DNA of 64,000 nucleotides from Phocaeicola massiliensis B84634 = Timone 84634 = DSM 17679 = JCM 13223 (GCF_000382445.1 NZ_KB905472.1:2997603-3061602); one strand, 5' to 3'. Shown: positions 25,767 through 35,329, counted from the stretch's first letter. Program-made: numbers and translations. The notes: generated by a model from the letters alone, not told the origin.

Positions 25767-26289
25767 AATAGAAGAATTACTGGTCCGATATTATGACGGC
25801 GAGACGAACGAGGCCGAAGAAAAGGAACTGAAAGAGTTCTTTGCCCAAGCGGACGTTCCGGCACATTTACTTGCCGAGAAGAGACTCTTCATGCAGCTCG
25901 CCTCACAACCTGAACCGGAGACACCCGAAGGACTGGAAAGTAAATTAAGCGGTCTGATAGACGAATGGGACACGCATGAACGGCGAACCACGAAGATAAA
26001 AAAGCATACACGCATCATCCACTTACAGTGGGTGGGCAGCATTGCCGCCAGTCTGCTCATCTTGTTCTCGGTAGGAATGTATCTGTACAAACCTTACACT
26101 CCTCCCACTCCGCAAGACACCTGCTCTTCTCCCACCGAGGCATACGCAGAAGCTCAGAAGGCACTGTTCATGTTCTCGTCAGCACTTAACAAGGGAGTGC
26201 AACAAATGGAAACGGTGCACGAAACCACCGAAAAAGTACAAAAGAATGTAAACCAACAGTTGAAACGATTTAAAAACTTAAGACAATGA
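25753..26289 (+). CDS. Putative anti-sigma factor, single-pass membrane protein
   Basis: This 178-residue protein has a cytoplasmic N-terminal part (1-95) with an acidic helical start (IEELLVRYYDGETNEAEEKELKEFF) typical of anti-sigma domains of this group. One transmembrane helix lies at about 97-117 (VGSIAASLLILFSVGMYLY). A periplasmic part of about 60 residues ends in a coiled-coil-like stretch. No zinc-binding HxxxCxxC motif is present. It overlaps the sigma gene by 14 bp and the next gene by 4 bp. The role is inferred from position and topology. Confidence 0.75.
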   Translation: MKVNEIEELLVRYYDGETNEAEEKELKEFFAQADVPAHLLAEKRLFMQLASQPEPETPEGLESKLSGLIDEWDTHERRTTKIKKHTRIIHLQWVGSIAASLLILFSVGMYLYKPYTPPTPQDTCSSPTEAYAEAQKALFMFSSALNKGVQQMETVHETTEKVQKNVNQQLKRFKNLRQ

Positions 26290-26744
26290 AACGTACATAT
26301 ATTATTACCCTGCTATTGTCCCTTTGCTCATTATTCACTTATGCGCAAGAGTCTTTTTTTGACAAGTATGCCGACATGGAAGGCGTTACGTCCGTATATA
26401 TATCCAAGGCGATGCTCAGCCTGATGCCCGATATGAAAACAGAGGAAATCTATATCGGAGAGCTGGCAAGCAAGTTGGACAATATTCAGATTCTGAATTG
26501 CGAAAAAGCATCTGTCACTGCACAGATAAAGAAAGATATCAGCTACATCAGTCCCAAGAACGGCTATCAAGAGCTGATACGTATTAACGATGAAGGTGAA
26601 AAAGTTACGATTTTCCAGAAACAGAATGAGGGAAAGCAAAAAGAATTCGTATTGCTGTGCGAGGAACAGAATGAGCTTACCATCATCATCATCACCGGAA
26701 ACTTAACATTGCAAGAAATTCAAAGCATCGTTAATAAGAATTGA
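26286..26744 (+). CDS. DUF4252 protein, second copy
   Basis: This 152-residue exported DUF4252 protein has a signal peptide ending in TYAQ. It starts inside the anti-sigma gene (4-bp overlap). It is a diverged paralogue of the first gene of the operon, with similar spacing of conserved blocks but a different C terminus. Both probably act in the envelope as sensors or outputs of the sigma system. This is inferred from context only. Confidence 0.85.
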   Translation: MKRTYIITLLLSLCSLFTYAQESFFDKYADMEGVTSVYISKAMLSLMPDMKTEEIYIGELASKLDNIQILNCEKASVTAQIKKDISYISPKNGYQELIRINDEGEKVTIFQKQNEGKQKEFVLLCEEQNELTIIIITGNLTLQEIQSIVNKN

Positions 26745-26757
26745 CGAAGGAGTGCTC

Positions 26758-26799
26758 AAAAAAGACCTTGAGGTTTTGAAAAAAGACCTTGAGGTTTTT
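26758..26799. repeat. 21-bp direct repeat, AAAAAAGACCTTGAGGTTTT type
   Basis: Two consecutive 21-bp units at 26758-26778 and 26779-26799 differ from those at 3783-3823 mainly by GAGG for GATG. They begin 14 bp after the stop of the second DUF4252 gene. Confidence 0.85.
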
Positions 26800-26822
26800 G
26801 AAAAAGATGAAAGAGTTTTTTT

Positions 26823-26840
26823 AAAAGACCCAGGTCTTTT
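26823..26840 (+). terminator. Possible terminator of the ECF operon
   Basis: AAAAGAC and GTCTTTT form a short perfect stem with loop CCAG, preceded by a T-rich stretch and ending in T residues. It is weak in GC. The repeats just upstream may add to it. Confidence 0.5.
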
Positions 26841-27059
26841 ATCAGGGAACTGTTATCACGAAAAGCCTTCCGCCTTTTTCATTATAACGGTTCTTTGTGA
26901 CAGATTTTATCCATGTAACACGTTTCACATCAATCCATTATAAATCAATGTATTATCCCCACAATATGTGTGAAACATGATTTGTATTTATCTCTGTTCA
27001 AACACTTTTGCCGGAAGAAAATCCGTAAATATGTACCCAAAAGGTCTCTTAAGACCTTT

Positions 27060-27127
27060 CCCAAACAATAGGGAAAGTTTTCTCCAATAGTAGTAACAGT
27101 CTTCAAGAACAATACCTATTGTTTGGG
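27060..27127. repeat. 13-bp inverted repeat with 42-bp spacer
   Basis: CCCAAACAATAGG (27060-27072) and CCTATTGTTTGGG (27115-27127) are exact inverse complements. A separate stem AAGGTCT/AGACCTT lies at about 27041-27058. The rest of 26841-27150 has no gene. Confidence 0.75.
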
Positions 27128-27150
27128 ATATAAGATACCGTCACATTATC

Positions 27151-28314
27151 TCAGTTCTTATACTTCACCAGCATAACCACCGGATTAGACTCCTCATCCA
27201 ATCCCGCTGCCACCTCTTTCAGTCGGCCCTTCAATCCATCTTCTTGATAAGCCTCGACAAGCTGACCGGCCGACAATGTCTGAACAGCCGCGATTCCATT
27301 ATTATTGATTGGATGCAAAAACATATCCACACTGCGTTTCTTTACAAAATCACTATTGAGCACCTTTGCCTTATAAAGCTCATTGGTCTGCTTATCGTAC
27401 ATAAAATCGTTCATAAAGAATCCTCGCCCGGTAGTAAAATCAAACTCTTTCTTTACAGTGTGAAGAAAATAATAACGATCGGTGACAGCCCCCATTGTCA
27501 GAAGTATCTCCGGGTCCTTGGTAGGTGCTTTCACAAAGAACGGAACCAGTTTATTCTTTTCGGGCACATAATTATATACTGTGTCCGAAGAACAGTCAAC
27601 CAGCAGCCATTCTCCCCGATTCGGAATAATCGGACGTACAGAAGTCATCGCCACTCCGTCTCCCTGATGCACACAAGGGGTCTTGATTATATCATAAGGA
27701 AGATAAATGTCGCGGGTAACACTTCCATCTTTCTTAGAAATGAGCGAATGATAAGATTTCCCTTCCTCTCTGGACTGCCCGTCCTTATAATAAACAGACG
27801 CATCATAACAAATCAGATTGTCTTTGTCATAATTGAGAACATCCATGTATTCGGTATCTTTGGGATGAGCGAAAGAGCGCTTGAAGTTTCCCGACAAATC
27901 ATACACATAAATCTTCTTCGCTGCAGCGCAGTTGACAAACATTTCATCGTTGTTTTCATCCAGAATAATTCCGCTGATAAAATTATATTCTTCGGCACCT
28001 TGTCCCTTCCGGTTTATTTTCCGTATGGCTTTACCGGTTTTTCTGTCATAAACAAAAATGTCGCCATCGTTTGCCCAGTTCTTCACCAACAGATACTTGT
28101 CACCTATATCCATCACGCTCCCCTGAGTCACAAATTCATCACTTGTCTCCAACGGAATGTATTCCACATCCATAAAATCCTGAAGAACTACTTCCTTCTC
28201 GGAATGTTCGGTGGCAATATCCACCGTAACCATCGTTGTCTGCTCTTTTTCCGCTCCGCATCCTGCACACACAGCCACCAAGAGCAGTATCGCAAATAGT
28301 TTTTTCTTTTTCAT
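27151..28314 (-). CDS. Six-bladed beta-propeller lipoprotein
   Basis: This 387-residue lipoprotein has lipobox VCAGC (Cys19). The segment VEYIPLETSDEFVTQGSVMDIGDKYLLV is the usual start of the Bacteroides 6-bladed-propeller family, and the blades include GDIFVYDRKTGKAIRKINRKG. The C terminus ends DEESNPVVMLVKYKN. It is related to the gene at 23339 but clearly diverged. The ligand is unknown. The gene upstream in the same direction is 21 bp away, so the two may be co-transcribed. Confidence 0.87.
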   Translation of the reverse strand: MKKKKLFAILLLVAVCAGCGAEKEQTTMVTVDIATEHSEKEVVLQDFMDVEYIPLETSDEFVTQGSVMDIGDKYLLVKNWANDGDIFVYDRKTGKAIRKINRKGQGAEEYNFISGIILDENNDEMFVNCAAAKKIYVYDLSGNFKRSFAHPKDTEYMDVLNYDKDNLICYDASVYYKDGQSREEGKSYHSLISKKDGSVTRDIYLPYDIIKTPCVHQGDGVAMTSVRPIIPNRGEWLLVDCSSDTVYNYVPEKNKLVPFFVKAPTKDPEILLTMGAVTDRYYFLHTVKKEFDFTTGRGFFMNDFMYDKQTNELYKAKVLNSDFVKKRSVDMFLHPINNNGIAAVQTLSAGQLVEAYQEDGLKGRLKEVAAGLDEESNPVVMLVKYKN

Positions 28315-28335
28315 TGTATTATTTGGTTTGATAAA

Positions 28336-28962
28336 TCATTTCTTTCTTTTCTGCGTAGGCAAAGAAAACTCATGTGTCCGGCTCATCGCACCATTGCTCT
28401 CCGTGGTATAAACTCTGAACACAGCCTCTCCTGTCTTCAGCCTTCTGCCACCGCGAATAGTTGCCGTATAACGAATCGTATTTCCCACCGGCATATAGGC
28501 AATCTGTTGTGCCGGAGAAATAAGAATATGTTTCATGCCGGTCACTTCTTCAATTATGGGAGTAACATTGTAGGCGGGAGTATCACCGTCATTCACCACA
28601 TCGAATACCAGCTTACTGTCTTCCTCGGCATCAATCGTGTGGTTACGGTTCTCATCGATAAAGCGGAGATTTGTAACATGCAAGCCTGAATAAGCCGGGG
28701 CATAATTATCATATTCCTCTTCCGCACCATCGTCCTGTCGGGGCGTAGTCACTGCATTGCCTACAGCAGCTCCGGCTACTGTTCCCGCCAAAGCTCCGAA
28801 CTGCGAAGCATTGTATCCGCCTGCCCTGTCACCTACAATGGCACCCAGCACACCTCCGATGGCCGCACCTGCCTGCACTGCCGCCGGGTTCCCTTGCATA
28901 CCATAAGAAGAACATCCCGATAGGATAAGGGTGGAAAGCAATATCAATGCTACTTTTTCCAT
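28336..28962 (-). CDS. Glycine-zipper lipoprotein
   Basis: This 208-residue lipoprotein has lipobox LILSGC (Cys17). Residues 29-70 form a glycine-zipper segment (AGAAIGGVLGAIVGDRAGG ... GALAGTVAGAAVGNAV), as in SlyB- or YMGG-type outer-membrane lipoproteins. The C-terminal half (about 95-200) looks like a small beta-sandwich domain (VTNLRFIDENRNHTIDAEED). Its function is unknown, perhaps envelope integrity. It is probably in one transcript with the propeller gene. Confidence 0.75.
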   Translation of the reverse strand: MEKVALILLSTLILSGCSSYGMQGNPAAVQAGAAIGGVLGAIVGDRAGGYNASQFGALAGTVAGAAVGNAVTTPRQDDGAEEEYDNYAPAYSGLHVTNLRFIDENRNHTIDAEEDSKLVFDVVNDGDTPAYNVTPIIEEVTGMKHILISPAQQIAYMPVGNTIRYTATIRGGRRLKTGEAVFRVYTTESNGAMSRTHEFSLPTQKRKK

Positions 28963-29115
28963 AAGCTATGTGTTTGTTTACTCTTTTTATAGATAAAAAT
29001 ACACCTTTCGGAAGAGAAAACATCCATTTTTCCGTTAAAGTTTCTTATCGCTGCAAGACGACAGACAGATAAGGCTAAATAACATAATTACTAACGAAAA
29101 AGGGATATTTTTCCC

Positions 29116-29123
29116 TATATTTG
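29116..29123 (+). promoter_or_regulatory. Promoter -7 box of the MutS-like gene
   Basis: TATATTTG ends at the TTG that an ORF caller could take as a start, so translation must begin further down, at the ATG at 29154. Confidence 0.7.
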
Positions 29124-29153
29124 CCCGCAAGTATTATCAATGAACAAATAAAA

Positions 29154-30953
29154 ATGGAATTAAAGACACAATATCAACAACGAGTTGACGAAACGGAAAG
29201 AGAACTTCAAATAGTAAGGAACAAGATTCTGCGCATCAGCAGTCTGCGGGTTGTCCTGTTTTTGGCAGGTATCTTCGGAGTGATATATGGCTATGATGCC
29301 GGAGCAGCTGCCTTATGCTTGATCACTGCACTCACCTTCGTACCGTTTCTGATACTGGTGAAGTTTCACAATAGACTCTTCTTCCGAAAAGAATGGCTGG
29401 AAACATGTATTCGCGTCAATCAGGACGAGATTTCCGCATTGGATAATAACTATGAGCCGTTTGACGAGGGGGCGGAGTTTGTTAACGCAGGTCACCGCTA
29501 TTCCCTAGACCTCGACATCTTCGGACATCATTCACTGTTTCAGGCAATGAACCGCACCTGCACTTCGTTCGGAAAAAACAAATTGGCGGAATGGCTGCAA
29601 AAACCTTTGGAAAAGAAAGAGGAAATAAGGGAACGGCAGACAGCAGTCAGTGAACTTGCCGGGTATGATAAGTTCCGCGAATGCTTCCGCATCACCGGCC
29701 TGCTTTACAAGGGCGAAGCCGATGACCGAAACGAGATTAAGGAATGGACGGAATCTTCTGCTTATTTCAGCCGAATGTGGTGGAGTCGTCCTATGCTTTG
29801 CCTTGTGCCTTCGGCCAATGTCATCCTACTGGCACTAGGAATGACAGGAGTGATTTCAATGAGTTGGTTCGGGCTTGCGTTCGGTACTTTTGTGGTGGCA
29901 AGCTTCGGGCTTATCAAACACGTCACAAACCTGCAAGGGATATACGACAAAAAGCTCCGCATCCTTTCCATTTATGCCAAACTCATTGCACTCATTGACA
30001 GGCAAGAGATGAAAGCACCATTGCTCGCCCGCCTCAAAGCAAAGTTCGGCACGGATGGGAAAAGAACTTCCGAAATACTGAAGGAACTGGCTACCGAACT
30101 GGACAAACTGGACTTGAGGAACAACCAAATTATGTACGTCCTCTTGGAGGGATCTTTGTTTTGGCAACTCCGCCAGGTGATGCGTATCGAAGCGTGGAGA
30201 AAAAAATATGGAGAATGTCTTCTTCATTGGCTGGATATGCTCGGCGAAATGGACGCACTCTGTTCGATGGGAACTTTTGCGTTCAATCATCCTGCTTATA
30301 CTTATCCTGTGATAGCCGACAAACCGTTTGTCTTTTGTGCGCGGGAGATGGGACATCCGTTGATGCCCGTAAGCCAATGTGTGAAAAACGATGCAGAAAT
30401 TCCTTCGAGACCTTTCTTTGTCATCATTACCGGAGCGAATATGGCCGGGAAAAGTACTTATCTGCGTACCATCGGAGTAAACTATGTACTTGCCTGTATC
30501 GGCAGTCCGGTGTGCTGCGACTCGCTCGAAATCTATCCTGCCCGGCTCATAACCAGCTTGAGGACTTCGGATTCGCTCAACGATAACGAATCGTATTTCT
30601 TTGCCGAACTGAAACGTTTAAAACAAATCATCGACCGACTGAACTCGGGTGAGGAACTTTTTATCATCTTAGATGAAATCTTGAAAGGTACCAATTCGAT
30701 GGACAAACAGAAAGGGTCTTTTGCCCTTGTCAAACAGCTGATGACACTGAAAGCAAATGGCATTATCGCTACACACGACCTCTTGCTGGGCAAATTAATC
30801 GAATACTTTCCCGATGAAATCCATAATTATTGTTTTGAGGCAGATATTACAAACAATGAGCTGACTTTTTCCTATAAGATGCGTGAGGGCGTTGCCCGCA
30901 ACATGAATGCATGCTTTTTAATGGAAAAGATGGGGCTGGTCATCAACGACTAA
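29154..30953 (+). CDS. MutS-like ATPase with membrane helices
   Basis: This 599-residue protein has a C-terminal MutS domain V ATPase (about 380-590) with Walker A ITGANMAGKST, Walker B LFIILDEILKGTNS and the MutS signature His in IATHD. The N-terminal part has a coiled coil (1-30), two hydrophobic hairpins (about 32-70 and 215-260) and a lever-like helical region. It lacks the mismatch-binding domain I with its Phe-x-Glu motif. It is of the type annotated as MutS-related in Bacteroidetes, so a role in mismatch repair is doubtful. The start is fixed by the promoter at 29116. Confidence 0.85.
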   Translation: MELKTQYQQRVDETERELQIVRNKILRISSLRVVLFLAGIFGVIYGYDAGAAALCLITALTFVPFLILVKFHNRLFFRKEWLETCIRVNQDEISALDNNYEPFDEGAEFVNAGHRYSLDLDIFGHHSLFQAMNRTCTSFGKNKLAEWLQKPLEKKEEIRERQTAVSELAGYDKFRECFRITGLLYKGEADDRNEIKEWTESSAYFSRMWWSRPMLCLVPSANVILLALGMTGVISMSWFGLAFGTFVVASFGLIKHVTNLQGIYDKKLRILSIYAKLIALIDRQEMKAPLLARLKAKFGTDGKRTSEILKELATELDKLDLRNNQIMYVLLEGSLFWQLRQVMRIEAWRKKYGECLLHWLDMLGEMDALCSMGTFAFNHPAYTYPVIADKPFVFCAREMGHPLMPVSQCVKNDAEIPSRPFFVIITGANMAGKSTYLRTIGVNYVLACIGSPVCCDSLEIYPARLITSLRTSDSLNDNESYFFAELKRLKQIIDRLNSGEELFIILDEILKGTNSMDKQKGSFALVKQLMTLKANGIIATHDLLLGKLIEYFPDEIHNYCFEADITNNELTFSYKMREGVARNMNACFLMEKMGLVIND

Positions 30954-30985
30954 CCCCACCCAACAATTTATCACATTAACGTCTT

Positions 30986-31018
30986 AAGCAAGTAAGGTTC
31001 ACCTTCACAGGCTTGCTT
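30986..31018 (+). terminator. Possible terminator after the MutS-like gene
   Basis: AAGCAAG and CTTGCTT pair, with a nested AAGGT/ACCTT, followed by TACTTTC. There is no strong T run. Confidence 0.4.
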
Positions 31019-31050
31019 TACTTTCATAACATAAAGAGTCATAGAAAAAA

Positions 31051-31590
31051 TCAAAATTTATTAGTCTCTAAGCAACGTGTGAAATCTAATGCATCTTGTC
31101 CGGTCAGATAGTACACGGAAGATGCTGCTTCATACGTATAAGGGATGAAACGGAATAACTGGACAGCCGCAAATCTCTTATCATGAGAAATGAGATAATC
31201 CATCCGAACGTTACCGTTTGACTTTACTTGTACATCACTGTCTTTGCCAAATGTTTTCTTATCCAACCGGGCTGTCAACACATGCAAATCGCATACATCA
31301 AAGAAACAAGACCCCTCTTTGGTCACACTCCCCGTAGGAGTGTAAACCCATTCTTTGCTTCGCCAGAAAAGACGGAAAAGGGCAGTAAGAATCAGAATTG
31401 TACCGACCGTCATAAATACCATGCTCATGGTGGATGTAGCATCACCCATCCGCAAAGAGGTAACGAAAGCGCCAATACCGCCAATGGCAAGTAAAGCCGA
31501 AACAATAACTGATGAAACACTGATACGTTTTACTATATCGGGATGTACTCTTGAAAACAGAGTGACATCTGCTGAAACTGCATTATTCAT
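31051..31590 (-). CDS. Unknown membrane protein
   Basis: This 179-residue protein starts at MNNAVSADVTLFS. The longer frame to 31695 would add 35 unlikely residues. Two transmembrane helices lie at about 24-45 and 55-77. A soluble part of about 100 residues follows. I do not recognise a family. It converges on the MutS-like gene. Confidence 0.6.
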   Translation of the reverse strand: MNNAVSADVTLFSRVHPDIVKRISVSSVIVSALLAIGGIGAFVTSLRMGDATSTMSMVFMTVGTILILTALFRLFWRSKEWVYTPTGSVTKEGSCFFDVCDLHVLTARLDKKTFGKDSDVQVKSNGNVRMDYLISHDKRFAAVQLFRFIPYTYEAASSVYYLTGQDALDFTRCLETNKF

Positions 31591-31710
31591 AATCTTCAAA
31601 TTTATTCTGTTACTAATAAGAAAAATATAATTATCCTTATACACCGAATTATTACCCTGCTGCAACAAGATAAAATCAATGCATAAAAAACACAAGTAAA
31701 AGAATAAAAT

Positions 31711-32139
31711 CTAAATCAGAATACGCCTCATGCCAAAGATATAATGCTCGCAAGCATCATCCCAACTTTGGCTGCGCGAAGTATCATAAACACGTCTTGA
31801 ACAATGAGTAAGCACGTCCATACGTGTGGCCAGTTTGCGCAATAAGGCTTTAATATATTGTGTAGTCTCTATAGAAGAGAAACGATATAAACGCTCTGCT
31901 GAAGTACTTACGCGATGAGCTAATGTGTAGGCATCGCTGAACTCCATGTCAGCCAAATATCTTTCTCTCTCCAAAGGAATAATAGCACCTTCATTCACAG
32001 AATGTGAGTGAGTGAAACAGTCATCTTGCACAGCACATTGCCCCGGCACAGCTATCGAAGAAGCTACGCTGAGATGCCCTGTCTTGACTCCTGCCAATGC
32101 AAGCACAAAGAATAATATGATTGCTATGAATCCTTTCAT
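31711..32139 (-). CDS. Unknown exported protein
   Basis: This 142-residue protein has an N-terminal hydrophobic segment (1-17) that may be a signal peptide. The mature part has several Cys and His residues (GQCAVQDDCFTHSHS, THCSRR, ACEHYIF), possibly forming disulfides. I recognise no domain. A TATCTTTG promoter box upstream supports expression. Confidence 0.55.
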   Translation of the reverse strand: MKGFIAIILFFVLALAGVKTGHLSVASSIAVPGQCAVQDDCFTHSHSVNEGAIIPLERERYLADMEFSDAYTLAHRVSTSAERLYRFSSIETTQYIKALLRKLATRMDVLTHCSRRVYDTSRSQSWDDACEHYIFGMRRILI

Positions 32140-32157
32140 CTTTTTATTTTCCTATTG

Positions 32158-32165
32158 CAAAGATA
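32158..32165 (-). promoter_or_regulatory. Promoter -7 box of the unknown exported protein
   Basis: The minus strand reads TATCTTTG, 18 nt before the start codon at 32139. No -33 match is visible. Confidence 0.55.
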
Positions 32166-32243
32166 GAAAAATTCATCTTCCCTGTTTCATTTCCTATATT
32201 AAATTAACAAACAACAAGAGAATTTGTTCAACAATTACAAACA

Positions 32244-32280
32244 AATAAAAAAGGGTCGTAACCAATTGATTACGACCCTT
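32244..32280 (-). terminator. Terminator of the ribosomal protein array
   Basis: AAGGGTCGTAA/TTACGACCCTT is a perfect 11-bp stem with an 8-nt loop and a T6 run on the minus strand, 23 nt past rplQ. Confidence 0.92.
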
Positions 32281-32302
32281 AGTATATATAGTTGTGTACA
32301 GA

Positions 32303-32782
32303 TTACTCAGCTTTTGGGGCTTCTTCTGTAGTTGCAACTTCTGCAGCAGGAGCTTCAGCAGCACTCTTCTTAGAACGACGAGTACGAGTTGCCTTCTTAG
32401 CAGTTGCAGTCTTAGCCATGTTTTCATCATAGTCAACCAACTCGATGAAGCACATTTCAGCGTTATCACCCAGACGATGTCCTGTCTTGATGATACGAGT
32501 ATAACCACCCGGACGATCTGCTACCTTTACAGAAATTTCTTTGAATAATTCTGTTACAGCGATTTTATCTTGCAAATTGCTAAATACTACACGACGTGAA
32601 TTAGTAGTGTCATCTTTAGACTTTGTAATTAAAGGCTCAACGAATTTCTTCAAAGCTTTAGCCTTTGCAACAGTCGTAGTGATTCTTTTGTGCTTAATCA
32701 AAGAGCAAGCCATGTTAGATAACATAGCGCTTCTATGAGAAGCAGTACGACCTAAATGATTGAATTTTTTATTATGTCTCAT
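32303..32782 (-). CDS. rplQ: 50S ribosomal protein bL17
   Basis: This 159-residue protein is the last of the array. The family start [20 protein letters not shown] is intact and the core ends near residue 125. A tail of about 30 Ala/Glu/Lys residues ([19 protein letters not shown]) extends it beyond the usual 115-130 residues, as is common in Bacteroidetes. It lies 3 bp after rpoA, reflecting the conserved alpha-operon order. Confidence 0.96.
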   Translation of the reverse strand: MRHNKKFNHLGRTASHRSAMLSNMACSLIKHKRITTTVAKAKALKKFVEPLITKSKDDTTNSRRVVFSNLQDKIAVTELFKEISVKVADRPGGYTRIIKTGHRLGDNAEMCFIELVDYDENMAKTATAKKATRTRRSKKSAAEAPAAEVATTEEAPKAE

Positions 32783-32785
32783 TTT

Positions 32786-33778
32786 TTATTCTTTGTCTAA
32801 TTTATACTTAGAAATGTCAGTTCCAAACGACAGATTCAGACTCTCGAGCAAATCATCAAGCTCCGTGAGCGATTTCTTACCGAAGTTTCTGAACTTCAAC
32901 AGGTCGGTCTTATTAAACTGTACCAAGTCACCCAATGTTTCCACATCAGCAGCTTTCAAACAGTTCAAAGCACGAACAGAGAGATCCATATCAACCAGCT
33001 TAGTCTTCAGCAACTGACGCATATGCAATACTTCTTCATCAAATTCTTCATTGCCGTCCACGTCAGAAGTCTCAAGAGTGATCTTTTCATCAGAGAACAA
33101 CATAAAGTGATAAATCAATATCTTAGCTGCTTCTTTCAAAGCTTCCTTCGGATGAATGGAACCATCGGTAGTAATTTCCAATATCAGCTTTTCATAGTCA
33201 GTCTTCTGTTCAACACGGAAGTTTTCTACCTGATATTTTACATTACGTATCGGTGTGTAAATAGAATCAATGGGAATTACATTTACATCGGTACAGTATT
33301 CACGGTTTTCATCGGCCGGAACGTAACCTCTACCTTTGTTAATAGTAATATCCATCTGTAAAGTTGCTTTTGAATCTAAATGGCAAATAACCAATTCAGG
33401 ATTTAACACTTCAAATCCAGTCAAATACTTACTTATATCACCTGCCTTAAATTCACTAGAATTCTCAACGGTAATGCTTACCTTCTCGTTTTCAAATTCT
33501 TCTACTACTTGCTTAAATCTGACTTGCTTCAGATTTAAGATAATGTTGGTAACATCTTCTTTTACACCGGGAACAGTAGCGAACTCATGTTCTACACCTT
33601 CGATTTTAATCGTGTTGATTGCAAATCCTTCCAGTGAAGAAAGAAGAATACGGCGCAAAGCATTACCTACGGTAATACCGAAACCGGGTTCGAGTGGACG
33701 GAATTCAAATTTACCAAATTTGGAATCCGCTTCCAACATTAATACTTTATCAGGTTTTTGAAATGCTAATATCGCCAT
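32786..33778 (-). CDS. rpoA: RNA polymerase subunit alpha
   Basis: This 330-residue subunit has the N-terminal assembly domain (about 1-235, with [18 protein letters not shown], the dimer-forming helix) and the C-terminal domain (about 255-315, with [19 protein letters not shown]), which contacts DNA and activators. Length is normal. It lies between rpsD and rplQ with short gaps. Confidence 0.98.
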   Translation of the reverse strand: MAILAFQKPDKVLMLEADSKFGKFEFRPLEPGFGITVGNALRRILLSSLEGFAINTIKIEGVEHEFATVPGVKEDVTNIILNLKQVRFKQVVEEFENEKVSITVENSSEFKAGDISKYLTGFEVLNPELVICHLDSKATLQMDITINKGRGYVPADENREYCTDVNVIPIDSIYTPIRNVKYQVENFRVEQKTDYEKLILEITTDGSIHPKEALKEAAKILIYHFMLFSDEKITLETSDVDGNEEFDEEVLHMRQLLKTKLVDMDLSVRALNCLKAADVETLGDLVQFNKTDLLKFRNFGKKSLTELDDLLESLNLSFGTDISKYKLDKE

Positions 33779-33789
33779 GAAATTAATTA

Positions 33790-34395
33790 TTATTTAGAAT
33801 ACAATTCAACGATCAAGTGTTCTTTAATGTTTTCAGGAATGTCTGCTCTTTCAGGTGTGTGTAAGTACTTACCTGCTTTAATGCTTTCATCCCATTCCAA
33901 CCAAGGATATTTGCTATGATTGAATCCTGCCAGTGAATTTGCAATCACTTCCAAAGATTTAGATCTTTCGCGTACACCTACAATCTGACCGGGTTTTACA
34001 GCGTATGAAGGAATGTTTACCACTTTACCATCTACTGTAATGTGCTTGTGACCCACCAACTGACGAGCAGCTGCACGAGTAGGAGCAATACCCAAACGGA
34101 ACACCACGTTGTCAAGGCGAGCCTCTAAACTCTGCAACAAGATTTCACCGGTAATACCGGCAGCACTCTCTGCCTTTTCAAACAGGTTACGGAATTGTTT
34201 TTCCAATACACCGTAAGTATATTTAGCTTTTTGTTTTTCTGCCAACATGACACCATACTCAGAAGTCTTTCTTCTTCTGTTGTTACCATGCTGTCCGGGA
34301 GGATAATTCTTCTTAGATAAAACTTTATCTGCTCCAAAGATTCCTTCACCGAATTTACGGGCAATTCTTGATTTTGGTCCAGTATATCTAGCCAT
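33790..34395 (-). CDS. rpsD: 30S ribosomal protein uS4
   Basis: This 201-residue primary 16S rRNA binder has an S4 RNA-binding domain at about 92-155 ([20 protein letters not shown]). The gap upstream (34396-34514, 119 bp) is the longest inside this part of the array. In other bacteria S4 represses its operon by binding leader RNA, so the gap might hold such a site, though I see no clear fold. Confidence 0.97.
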   Translation of the reverse strand: MARYTGPKSRIARKFGEGIFGADKVLSKKNYPPGQHGNNRRRKTSEYGVMLAEKQKAKYTYGVLEKQFRNLFEKAESAAGITGEILLQSLEARLDNVVFRLGIAPTRAAARQLVGHKHITVDGKVVNIPSYAVKPGQIVGVRERSKSLEVIANSLAGFNHSKYPWLEWDESIKAGKYLHTPERADIPENIKEHLIVELYSK

Positions 34396-34514
34396 TTTCT
34401 TTTTCTAATTTAATTGTTACTAATGAACTTAATTTGTTGCAGCCGCGATTACAGAAAGGAAAGTGCAATCCATTATTAACAAAATCAAGTTACATATAAA
34501 AATAGGGTTATCTT

Positions 34515-34904
34515 TTATACTCTTCTTCTCTTCGGAGGACGACAACCATTGTGAGGAAGCGGAGTTACATCGATAATTTCAGTAACTTCAATACCAGCTC
34601 CGTGGATAGTTCTGATAGCAGACTCACGTCCGTTTCCAGGACCCTTAACGTAAGCTTTCACCTTTCTCAGGCCAAGATCAAACGCAACTTTAGCGCAATC
34701 TTGTGCAGCCATCTGTGCTGCATAAGGAGTATTCTTCTTAGAACCTCTAAATCCCATCTTACCTGCAGAAGACCATGAGATAATCTGACCTTCACTGTTT
34801 GCCAGAGATACAATGATGTTGTTGAATGAAGAATGAACATGCAACTGTCCATTAGCATCAACCTTCACATTTCTCTTCTTAGCTGCGACTGTTTTTTTTG
34901 CCAT
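34515..34904 (-). CDS. rpsK: 30S ribosomal protein uS11
   Basis: This 129-residue protein of the 30S platform has the conserved [11 protein letters not shown] loop and the basic end [10 protein letters not shown]. It lies 11 bp after rpsM. Confidence 0.97.
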   Translation of the reverse strand: MAKKTVAAKKRNVKVDANGQLHVHSSFNNIIVSLANSEGQIISWSSAGKMGFRGSKKNTPYAAQMAAQDCAKVAFDLGLRKVKAYVKGPGNGRESAIRTIHGAGIEVTEIIDVTPLPHNGCRPPKRRRV

Positions 34905-34915
34905 ATCAACAATTA

Positions 34916-35296
34916 TTATTTAGTAGCTTTTTTCTTATTTGCAACTGTTTTCTTTCTTCCCTTACGTGTACGGGCGTTGTTCTTTGTACTCTGACCGCGA
35001 ACCGGCAGACCAATACGATGACGCACACCACGATAGCAACCAATATCCATTAATCGCTTAATGTTCAATTGCACTTCTGAACGAAGATCACCTTCTACTT
35101 TGTATTCAGCACCGATGATTTCACGGATTTTAGCTGCTTGGTCATCTGTCCAATCTTTTACTTTAAGATCTCTGTCAACACCAGCCTTATCCAAGATTTT
35201 TGCTGAACTGCTGCGTCCGATACCATATACATAGGTCAACGCAATCTCGCCTCTCTTATTCTGAGGCAAATCTACACCAACTATTCTTATAGCCAT
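34916..35296 (-). CDS. rpsM: 30S ribosomal protein uS13
   Basis: This 126-residue head protein contacts the 50S subunit and P-site tRNA. The family start [20 protein letters not shown] and the motif [18 protein letters not shown] are present. The very basic C-terminal tail ([12 protein letters not shown]) reaches the tRNA in known structures. Confidence 0.97.
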   Translation of the reverse strand: MAIRIVGVDLPQNKRGEIALTYVYGIGRSSSAKILDKAGVDRDLKVKDWTDDQAAKIREIIGAEYKVEGDLRSEVQLNIKRLMDIGCYRGVRHRIGLPVRGQSTKNNARTRKGRKKTVANKKKATK

Positions 35297-35329
35297 ATAC
35301 TAAATTATTTTTTTTGCAAAAATAATAAA

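Noticed and set aside
29121-29153. TTG start for the MutS-like protein
   Set aside because: The TTG overlaps the -7 promoter box, so it is not in the transcript.
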